Positions 1 to 5,547 of a stretch of 6,793 nt of DNA are shown one piece after another. The notes beneath the pieces are model-generated. The model saw only the letters and a program-made list of their open reading frames with translations, did no database searches and was not told the DNA's origin. This DNA is from Akkermansia sp. GTDB taxonomy: Bacteria > Verrucomicrobiota > Verrucomicrobiia > Verrucomicrobiales > Akkermansiaceae. The stretch spans positions 1 through 6,793 of the forward strand of contig JAIFNK010000318.1 in assembly GCA_020047775.1 (NCBI GenBank). Reading direction: 5' to 3'. The translations under genes were made by a program, and so were the position numbers. Numbering within the stretch: position 1 is the stretch's first letter; every line of letters begins with the position of its first letter.

Positions 1-2
1 AT

Positions 3-137
3 GATCCCACGTTGATCTACGGTCATCACTTCGGGGAATTCATCGATGAGAACTTCGAGTTCAAGCCGGCCGCCGGCATTGCGCGGTATTTCCAGATCCC
101 CACGCACCGGGCTTTTCCCGGGCCACCAAAATCATGA
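3..137 (+). CDS. C-terminal end of an unidentified protein (5' truncated by window edge)
   Basis: The frame starting at base 3 is open from the window edge to a TGA at 135-137 and gives 44 residues ending in AFPGPPKS. The peptide begins DPTLIYGHHFGEF and contains FKPAAGIARYFQIP, a composition that reads like real protein. The stop codon shares an ATGA with the start of the next gene, the usual arrangement for co-transcribed and translationally coupled genes, which is the strongest support that this frame is coding. I do not recognise the family, and too little is present to assign a function. The upstream start and most of the protein lie outside the window. The neighbouring DUF4105 gene suggests an envelope-related operon, but that is only inference. 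Confidence 0.6.
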   Translation, partial: DPTLIYGHHFGEFIDENFEFKPAAGIARYFQIPTHRAFPGPPKS

Positions 138-1120
138 AAAAAATCCACTCATTCATCGGCATCGGCCTTTTGCTTCTGCTTGCCCTCGGCTTCTCGTTAT
201 GGGTGTTCGGAGCGCTGAGCTACGACGGCCCCGGTGGCTGGTTCGCTGCGTTGACCGCGCTTTGCCTGCTGGCCGTCATGATCGTGCTGAAATTCCGCCG
301 CCGGGCCTGGGGCGTGTGGGGCGTTTGTCATGCCGCAGTCCTTGTTTGGTGGTTGACGCTGAAACCACCAGTAGATGCCGAGTGGCAGGCGGACGTCGCA
401 CGGCTCGCAACAGCCAACATCGATGGCGACGTGGTCACATTCCGCAACGTGCGTGATTTTCAATATCGGAGCGAGACCGACTTTACGCCCCGTTGGATCA
501 CGAGGGAAGTCCGGTTCTCATCGCTCACGGGAGTGGACATCGCGGTCAATTACTGGGGCTCCCCGTGGATGGCGCACCCGATCTTCAGTTTCCAGTTTTC
601 CGACGCGCCGCCGCTTGCGTTCTCGATCGAGACCCGCAAGCGCGCCGGCCAGAGCTACTCGGCCATTGGCGGGCTCTACCGGCAATTTTCGCTCGCCTGC
701 ATCGTCGCTGAAGAACGCGACGTGCTCGGCCTGCGGGCGGCCCACCGCGAGAACGAGGACGTTTACCTCTATCACACCACGCTTACGCCAGAGCGCGCCA
801 GCAAGCGCTTGCTCGAATACATCACGACCATCAACTCACTCGCCCGGAACCCCCGCTGGTACAACGCCATCACCACGAACTGCACTACCGGTATCCGCTC
901 GCAGAACACCCATGGCGATCGCCTGCCCTGGGACTGGCGCATCCTCGTCAATGGCAAGGGTGATGAAATGATGTTCGAGCGTGGTGTTCTGGAAACCCGC
1001 GGGTTGACCTTTCCGCAGCTCAAGCAGCGAGCCCACGCCAACTCCGCCATCAAGGCTGCCGACGGCAGCTCCGACTTCTCCGTGCGGATCCGCGAGGACC
1101 TCTCTCAGGCAAGACCATGA
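134..1120 (+). CDS. DUF4105 / Lnb N-terminal periplasmic domain protein, three N-terminal membrane segments
   Basis: The 328-residue product has three hydrophobic segments at about residues 7-29, 36-53 and 58-76, separated by short loops (KFRRR at 53-57), followed by a soluble domain from about residue 80 to the end. The soluble part carries the DUF4105 hallmarks in order: VTFRNVRDFQYRS (101-113), a W-x-SPWMAHPIFSF block with His148, LAFSIETRK (161-169), ERDVLGLR (194-201), EDVYLYHTTL (208-217) and the NCTTGI motif with Cys250. From memory, the family is described as a papain/NlpC-like Cys-His fold and has been linked to Lnb-type lipoprotein N-acylation. If so, this protein would act on lipoproteins at the outer face of the inner membrane; here that is inference. 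The start at 134 overlaps the upstream stop (ATGA) and begins with a good Met-Lys-Lys membrane N-terminus, though no clear Shine-Dalgarno is visible. The gene is intact with no frameshift. Domain assignment is firm, biochemical role uncertain. Confidence 0.88.
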   Translation: MKKIHSFIGIGLLLLLALGFSLWVFGALSYDGPGGWFAALTALCLLAVMIVLKFRRRAWGVWGVCHAAVLVWWLTLKPPVDAEWQADVARLATANIDGDVVTFRNVRDFQYRSETDFTPRWITREVRFSSLTGVDIAVNYWGSPWMAHPIFSFQFSDAPPLAFSIETRKRAGQSYSAIGGLYRQFSLACIVAEERDVLGLRAAHRENEDVYLYHTTLTPERASKRLLEYITTINSLARNPRWYNAITTNCTTGIRSQNTHGDRLPWDWRILVNGKGDEMMFERGVLETRGLTFPQLKQRAHANSAIKAADGSSDFSVRIREDLSQARP

Positions 1121-1248
1121 GACCATCCTTGATGAAACCGACACTGTGGAAATCACCATCTCTTCGCCTACCGCGCTTTTCCCTGAAGTATCGTGACCTG
1201 ATGGAAGGGCAGGGGATTGACGATTTGCGGCATGTCCCGGATGAATAG

Positions 1249-1322
1249 GTCCGTGGAGCTTTGCTCATGAAAAGTGCCTCCTGGTAGTATTTGCAGTCGA
1301 GGATCAGTTTCCGGTCCGGCCA
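1249..1322 (-). pseudogene. Possible remnant of an McrC-like PD-(D/E)XK nuclease
   Basis: Read on the minus strand from 1322 down, the frame gives WPDRKLILDCKYYQEALF. This resembles the active-site strand of McrC-type restriction subunits, in which an I-(L/I)-D-(T/C)-K-(Y/F)-Y segment supplies the D-x-K of a PD-(D/E)XK nuclease and is followed by a polar helix. Only about 18 residues look family-like; the rest of the frame down to about 1050 runs into the antisense of the DUF4105 gene and is not recognisable. An in-frame stop lies just upstream, at about 1335. The fragment directly abuts the 3' end of the regulator remnant, as expected of scrambled gene debris. The match is short and made by eye, so chance similarity is a real possibility. 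Confidence 0.25.
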
Positions 1323-1324
1323 GA

Positions 1325-1766
1325 CCCTCGGGAACCTTCAGCCCGCGCTTCATGCAGAATTGAAGAACCGCAGTCACGGGATGGGCCTCTTGGACGAGCA
1401 GTGCGGGCGGCGCGCGCCACGTTGCCACGCAGCGCGGTCTGGGTCTTGGGCGCGTATTCCGCATGATGCCCGGCATTCCGCAGCGCGTGCATCAGTTCCA
1501 CGATGTTGTGGGTGGTCCGATCCCGGTCCTCGAAGAGGAAAACCACCACCCGCAGTGCGCGGGTATTGGCACCCATTCCTGCCGCGGCGATGATCCGTCT
1601 CTTGCCATGCCCCCGGGCCACCAGCAAGCCCTCGCTCTCCACTGTATTCCGCGTCGCTCCCAATTCCCGCGCCAGCCGGATCCCCCCCGGCATCTGCCCG
1701 CTCCAACTCGCCGCGCACATGCGCCGCCAGCTGCAAATCCACCGAAGGTCGTTGCCAAATCGACAT
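1325..1766 (-). pseudogene. Decayed XylR/GntR-like sugar-responsive transcriptional regulator
   Basis: Pieces of one regulator are spread over three minus-strand frames. From the ATG at 1766 the first frame reads MSIWQRPSVDLQLAAHVRGELE, the start of a GntR-type winged helix. At about 1701-1710 the reading shifts to a second frame that gives SGQMPGGIRLARELGATRNTVE and then EGLLVARGHGKRR, with about eight residues missing at about 1634-1639 between NTVE and EGLL compared with the family pattern. The same frame continues into the effector domain (LRVVVFLFEDRD, IVELMHALRNAGHHAEYAPKT). Near 1395-1410 it jumps to the third frame, LLVQEAHPVTAVLQF then MKRGLKVPE, which belongs close to the C-terminus; well over 100 residues of the sugar-binding domain are missing in between. 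Intact relatives in Verrucomicrobiota bind DNA beside carbohydrate-use genes. Its orientation, divergent from the xylanase gene, suggests it was once that gene's regulator. It cannot make a working protein. Alternative reading: sequencing errors explain the frameshift, but not the deletions. Confidence 0.75.
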
Positions 1767-1897
1767 CACACCAAAACCGGCATATTCGGAGGGATAGCTG
1801 GTAAGTAAAATGATCTTGGCGCGGGGCAAATTCTGCAGGAGTATCCGAAAAAAGTAGCCACAAATCCCCCAGTCCGATCCCAAACCCCGGTAGAACA

Positions 1898-1948
1898 ATG
1901 AAACCCAAATCCACACTCCGTTCTTTCCTCGCCCACATCGGCCCGTGA
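1898..1948 (+). other. Short leader-like ORF (16 codons) resembling the N-terminus of a verrucomicrobial secreted repeat protein
   Basis: ATG at 1898 opens MKPKSTLRSFLAHIGP and stops at TGA 1946-1948. Secreted PATR-repeat proteins of Verrucomicrobiota commonly start with a similar Met-Lys-Pro-(Lys/Arg) ... Arg-Ser-Phe-Leu-Ala n-region before their hydrophobic core, so this may be the original signal-peptide start of the downstream xylanase or of a lost neighbour. It lies in the +2 frame relative to the xylanase, so a single indel would be needed to join them. It could equally be a non-coding coincidence. The downstream gene still has a serviceable signal peptide of its own from 2020. Confidence 0.3.
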
Positions 1949-2019
1949 ACCATCGTTCCCATCCATCGCTGCAGTTCAAACCCATCAGTGGGGCCTGCAC
2001 CAAGCCAACCGCAGGCGGC

Positions 2020-5000
2020 ATGCTCCGGAACCCCGGCATCCCCGCCAACATCGGCGGTCGGCTGCTGGCCATGCTGCTGACTATCCTCCTGGCTGCGGGC
2101 ACGCTCCCGGCTGCCGGCCAGATGGCGGCGACTTCCAATGGCAAGTTTGTCGGCAACGTTCTCAAATCCACCACGCCTGATCCCGTTTATGACACCTACT
2201 GGAATCAGGTAACGCCTGAAAACGCCGGAAAATGGGGGAGCGTGGAAGCGACGCGTGATGTGATGAACTGGACCCAGTTGGATTTCATGTATGCCTACAC
2301 CCGCGCCCGTGGCATCCCGTTCAAACAACACACCTTTGTCTGGGGGCAGCAAACTCCCGCTTGGGTCACCACCTTGCCCGCAGCCGAACAACGGGAGGAA
2401 GTCGAGGAATGGATCGCCGCCTTCGCCGCCCGCTATCCGAATACCGAATTCATCGACGTGGTCAATGAGCCAATACCCGCTCCTGCGGCATACCGGGCGG
2501 CGCTCGGTGGCGCCGGTGCGACCGGCTGGGACTGGGTGATCTGGTCCTTCGAAAAAGCCCGCCAGTATTTCCCCAATGCCAAGTTGTTGCTCAATGACTA
2601 CAGCGTCCTCAGCTCTGACAGCAAGACGACTCAGTATCTGACCATCATCAACCTGCTCAAGGACCGCGGCCTGATCGATGGCATCGGCGAGCAGGCCCAT
2701 TTCTTCGAGACCACTTCCCTCACCACCCTTCAGAACAACCTGAACCGGCTCGCCGCCACCGGCCTGCCGATCTACATCTCGGAACTGGATATCCATATAG
2801 CCGATGACACCGCCCAGTCCAACCGCTATCAGGAATTATACCCGATCTTCTGGACCAACCCGGCAGTCCGCGGCATCACCTTCTGGGGTTACAAACAAGG
2901 CGCGATCTGGCGAACCGATGGCTACCTGCTGAGAAGTGATGGCAGCGAACGTCCGGCCATGACCTGGATGAAAAATTACATGGCCGCGAATCCCCAGTCA
3001 TTCAGCGCGTCAGTCACCGCACCGACAAACGGCCAGAGTTTGAGCAATGTGTCACCCGTCTCCGCATCGGCCACCGTCACCTACGGCAACGCTCCGTTCA
3101 ACGTGACATTCCAGAGGAAACTCAATTCCGAAACTAATTTCACCACGGTCAGTTCGGATAACACTGCGCCCTACACGGCGGATCTGGGCAATCTGCCGGT
3201 GGGGATCTATCAGGTCCGCGTGATCGTGACCGGCGGTGGCTCCGCCACAGTCACCTCCACCGCCAACACCTTCAACATCTTCCCTGCCGCAGGCGGCACC
3301 TGGCTCGGCACCTCCGGCAACTGGAACGACAGTGCCATCTGGTCCGGCGGCACCATCGCCAATGGGGCCGACTCCACCGCCAGCTTCACGGGTTTGAACA
3401 TCGCCGCAGACCAAACCATCACCTTGAACGGCAACCGCACCATTGGAAACATCGTCTTCACCGATGCCACCACCCCTTCGCACAACCTGTCCATCTCGGG
3501 TGCCGACACCCTCACGCTTGATCTCGTCAGTGGTGCCCCTGTCATCAATGTCACCCAGGCCAACCGCAGGCTCACCATCTCAAGCGTGGTCGCTGGCAAT
3601 GATGGCTTGCAGAAAGCCGGACTTGGAACGCTCACCCTTTCCGGCGGCAACACCTACACCGGCGCGACCACGATCAGCTCCGGCACGCTAAGACTGGAGG
3701 GAGACGCGTTCTCCGCAACCGCGCGAAATTACTCGATCAGCTCGGGAGCCGTTTTGGATCGGGCGGCGGGCCAAATCCCCACGGGCACGACGACGATTTC
3801 CGGCAGCGGCACTCTCCGCATCTCTAGCGGGGGGCTTAGCGCGGGCAGCGATGGTCGCGATCTAAACCTCAGCATGGGTATCGGCGGTCTGATCGACATC
3901 CAATCCGGTATTTACAACGGCGGCTGGCAGGCTATCAACTGGTCTGGCAACCAAGCGACGTTGAATGTGGCCGGGTCGCTCAACATCGTGGATGGACAAG
4001 CCATCACTGCCGCCGCTCTGACGGGTGCAGGCACGATCAATTCGACCATCGACGGGGGGGCGGCCGCCAATTTCACCCTCGGAGTGGGCAACGGCACCGG
4101 CACGTTCAGCGGCACCATCACCGCCGCAGGCACACGTGCCATTTCTTTGGTAAAAAGCGGCACCGGCACCCAAACCTTCTCTGGCAGCACCACCTTCAGG
4201 GGCACCACCACCGTCAATGGGGGAACCTTGCAATATGCGAAGGCAAGTTCACTCTATGCCGGAGTCACCACCGACTGGGTCAAAACCAGGATCACGGTCA
4301 ATAACGGCTGCACCATCGCCTTCAATGTCGGCGGCACGAATGAGTTCACATCTGGAAACGTGACCACTCTTCTGAGCGGTCTCGGCGGAGCCGTGACCAA
4401 CAACGGCCTGCGGGCGGGATCAACCATCGCCTTCGACACCACCAACGCCGGCGGCGGCACATTCACCCTGGCCGCTGTCATCGCCAACACCACCGGCACG
4501 GGTGGCGGGGCGGTGGGTCTCAGAAAGATGGGTGCCAACAGCTTGGTTCTCTCCAACAACAACACCTACACCGGCACCACCATCGTGGATGATGGCACGC
4601 TCGCGGTCACGGGCTCCCTTGGCACCACCGCGGTCAGCGTCAATGGCGGCACCCTCGCAGGCAACGGAAACTTCGGTGGCAATGTCACCATCGCCGCAGG
4701 TGCGGCTCATTCTCTTGCAGTCGCCTCCACCACCGCAGGTCAGGACACCAGTGTGATCACCGGAACACTGGCGATCGATGAAAGCACCCTCAATCTCACC
4801 GCTGCGTCAACACCCGCTGTGGGTGTCTATGTGCTCGCTACCGCCACTGCCGGCATCACCGGCTTTCCCCTCTTCATCAATTACAACGGCATCACTGGAA
4901 CGGTTACCGTGGATTCAGCGAGCACTCCCAAAAGGCTGCTGCTCACCGTCACCGGCAGTCCCTACGCCACCTGGGCCGCCACCAACGCCTCTGGCAGCGA

Positions 5001-5358
5001 CCCGGGCGACGACTTCGACAACGACGGGGTTCCCAACGCCATCGAATTCGTGCTCGGCGGCGGCAAGAACACCAACGACCGCGGCAAACTCCCCACCGTG
5101 GCCACCCCCGGAACCAACATGACCTTCACCTTCGTGCGTGATCGGGATTCGGCTGATCCCGGCGTGAGTGTCAAAATCGAAGTCGGCACCGACCTGGCCA
5201 CCTGGCCGGAATTCTTCACCGTGGGTGCGGATCATGCCAGTTCCACCGCCGGCGTCACCGTCGCCGACAACCTGGACGGCACCGACACCATCACCCTCAC
5301 GGTGCCGCAGGATGTCGCCAGGAAATTCGCCCGCCTCAAGGTGGTGATCACCCCGTAA
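2020..5358 (+). CDS. Secreted GH10 endo-1,4-beta-xylanase with Ig-like domain, PATR repeats and verrucomicrobial C-terminal module
   Basis: This multidomain exported enzyme is predicted to cleave internal beta-1,4 bonds of xylan. Numbering is from the ATG at 2020 (1112 residues). A signal peptide spans about 1-33: arginines at 3 and 14, hydrophobic core LLAMLLTILLAAG, cleavage near LPAAG-Q. The GH10 domain covers about 37-321 and has TPENAGKW (Asn68, Lys71), HTFVWGQQ (His104, Trp108, Gln111), VVNEP with the acid/base Glu150, LLNDYS, GIGEQAH (Gln225, His227), ISELDIH with the nucleophile Glu255, and ITFWGYKQGAIWR (Trp289, Trp297). All main catalytic positions are present. An Ig-like domain lies at about 327-420 (VTAPTNGQSLSN ... 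PVGIYQVRVIVT). A Gly/Thr-rich beta-helix region follows with three clear PATR repeats, and the C-terminal module (982-1112) has a D-x-D-x-DG acidic loop at 997-1009 and ends FARLKVVITP. No outer-membrane barrel is present. The frame is also open back to a GTG at 1945, but that start adds 25 non-signal-like residues. No clear ribosome binding site decides between them. Confidence 0.9.
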   Translation: MLRNPGIPANIGGRLLAMLLTILLAAGTLPAAGQMAATSNGKFVGNVLKSTTPDPVYDTYWNQVTPENAGKWGSVEATRDVMNWTQLDFMYAYTRARGIPFKQHTFVWGQQTPAWVTTLPAAEQREEVEEWIAAFAARYPNTEFIDVVNEPIPAPAAYRAALGGAGATGWDWVIWSFEKARQYFPNAKLLLNDYSVLSSDSKTTQYLTIINLLKDRGLIDGIGEQAHFFETTSLTTLQNNLNRLAATGLPIYISELDIHIADDTAQSNRYQELYPIFWTNPAVRGITFWGYKQGAIWRTDGYLLRSDGSERPAMTWMKNYMAANPQSFSASVTAPTNGQSLSNVSPVSASATVTYGNAPFNVTFQRKLNSETNFTTVSSDNTAPYTADLGNLPVGIYQVRVIVTGGGSATVTSTANTFNIFPAAGGTWLGTSGNWNDSAIWSGGTIANGADSTASFTGLNIAADQTITLNGNRTIGNIVFTDATTPSHNLSISGADTLTLDLVSGAPVINVTQANRRLTISSVVAGNDGLQKAGLGTLTLSGGNTYTGATTISSGTLRLEGDAFSATARNYSISSGAVLDRAAGQIPTGTTTISGSGTLRISSGGLSAGSDGRDLNLSMGIGGLIDIQSGIYNGGWQAINWSGNQATLNVAGSLNIVDGQAITAAALTGAGTINSTIDGGAAANFTLGVGNGTGTFSGTITAAGTRAISLVKSGTGTQTFSGSTTFRGTTTVNGGTLQYAKASSLYAGVTTDWVKTRITVNNGCTIAFNVGGTNEFTSGNVTTLLSGLGGAVTNNGLRAGSTIAFDTTNAGGGTFTLAAVIANTTGTGGGAVGLRKMGANSLVLSNNNTYTGTTIVDDGTLAVTGSLGTTAVSVNGGTLAGNGNFGGNVTIAAGAAHSLAVASTTAGQDTSVITGTLAIDESTLNLTAASTPAVGVYVLATATAGITGFPLFINYNGITGTVTVDSASTPKRLLLTVTGSPYATWAATNASGSDPGDDFDNDGVPNAIEFVLGGGKNTNDRGKLPTVATPGTNMTFTFVRDRDSADPGVSVKIEVGTDLATWPEFFTVGADHASSTAGVTVADNLDGTDTITLTVPQDVARKFARLKVVITP
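3604..3696 (+). repeat. PATR beta strand repeat 1 within the xylanase
   Basis: This encodes GLQKAGLGTLTLSGGNTYTG followed by ATTISSGTLRL, matching the autotransporter-associated beta strand repeat pattern (K-x-G-x-G-T-L-T-L-S-G-x-N-T-Y-T-G-x-T-x-I-x-x-G-T-L). It is the most canonical copy. Its 15-base core aacacctacaccggc (3649-3663) recurs exactly at 4561-4575 in the third copy. Confidence 0.85.
4141..4236 (+). repeat. PATR beta strand repeat 2 within the xylanase
   Basis: This encodes ISLVKSGTGTQTFSGSTTFR followed by GTTTVNGGTLQY. It is a diverged copy: the usual N-T-Y-T-G turn is replaced by S-T-T-F-R-G, but the K-x-G-x-G start and the V-N-G-G-T-L end are kept. It follows a stretch of other beta-helix-like sequence (about 3700-4140) that lacks a clean repeat signature. 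Confidence 0.7.
4513..4608 (+). repeat. PATR beta strand repeat 3 within the xylanase
   Basis: This encodes VGLRKMGANSLVLSNNNTYT followed by GTTIVDDGTLAV, a clear copy of the same motif. It is followed by the standard closing segment of these proteins (VNGGTLAGNGNFGGNVTIAAG, then LNLTAASTP and VYVLATATAGITG), which leads into the C-terminal module. Confidence 0.85.
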
Positions 5359-5436
5359 TCCCACACTGGCGTGCAACCCGATCATCACCCCCAACGGCTG
5401 TTTCAGGAGCCATCCGTCAAAAGCAATTTCCTAGCA

Positions 5437-5520
5437 ATCGACAAGCTGCCTTTCGCCATGCAGGATCACGGCAATCCCGCTCGCTTCCGCAACGTCTGGA
5501 TCCGCGAGCTCAAGGATTGA
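5437..5520 (+). pseudogene. Orphan C-terminal tail of a DUF1080 (3-keto-disaccharide hydrolase-type) protein
   Basis: The + frame ending at TGA 5518-5520 reads IDKLPFAMQDHGNP followed by ARFRNVWIREL and KD. The block QDHGNPxRFRNxWIR-L is the signature closing strand pair of DUF1080 / 3-keto-disaccharide hydrolase (concanavalin-like) domains, which are abundant in Verrucomicrobiota and Planctomycetota and normally span about 180 residues or more. Only about 27 residues remain. Upstream of about 5437 the frame stays open only as far as the xylanase stop and shows no family resemblance, and there is no start codon that would give a full domain. I read it as the surviving 3' end of a gene whose body was removed when the xylanase gene came to lie here. 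Its stop sits 27 bases before the next start, consistent with a former operon with the NPCBM gene. Confidence 0.65.
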
Positions 5521-5547
5521 TCCTCACCACCCCGACTCTTCCCCATC

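Larger units (their letters stand above)
1121..2019. other. Gene-poor decayed region between the DUF4105 and xylanase genes
   Basis: About 900 bases contain no intact gene. What can be read is fragmentary: a minus-strand XylR/GntR-like regulator remnant spread over three frames, a PD-(D/E)XK-like (McrC-type) peptide next to its 3' end, and a short leader-like + strand ORF ending just before the xylanase gene. No terminator hairpin with a T-run was found after the DUF4105 stop. The stretch 1767-1897, between the divergent remnant and the leader ORF, is the likeliest site for the xylanase promoter because it is AT-richer (for example around 1795-1815 and 1845-1865), but no convincing -35/-10 pair can be defended by eye. 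Confidence 0.6.

Noticed and set aside
1117..1248. A 43-codon + strand ORF overlapping the DUF4105 stop, containing PRFSLKYRDLMEGQGI, reminiscent of IS6-family transposase N-termini
   Set aside because: The match needs a two-residue gap and covers only about 15 residues, no other transposase part or terminal inverted repeat is visible, and the opposite strand offers a competing reading.
1492..2796. A 434-residue minus-strand open frame across the region upstream of and into the xylanase gene
   Set aside because: Most of it is antisense to the GH10 domain and has no family-like motifs. Only the short regulator stretch inside it is meaningful, and that changes frame.
4054..4060. A run of seven G within the xylanase gene, considered as a phase-variation tract
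   Set aside because: It is short, lies in a Gly-rich coding stretch, and nothing else suggests slippage control.
5343..5352. Perfect palindrome GGTGATCACC at the end of the xylanase gene, considered as an operator or terminator
   Set aside because: It lies inside the coding frame, has no loop or following T-run, and a 10-base palindrome of this kind is expected by chance in GC-rich DNA.
3052..5394. Several minus-strand open frames of about 80-160 codons opposite the PATR region
   Set aside because: They are Val/Pro/Gly-rich shadows caused by the Gly/Thr/Ala codon bias of the repeat region on the + strand.
5395..5412. GGCT ... AGCC short inverted repeat after the xylanase stop, considered as a terminator
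   Set aside because: The four-base stem is too weak and no T-run follows.
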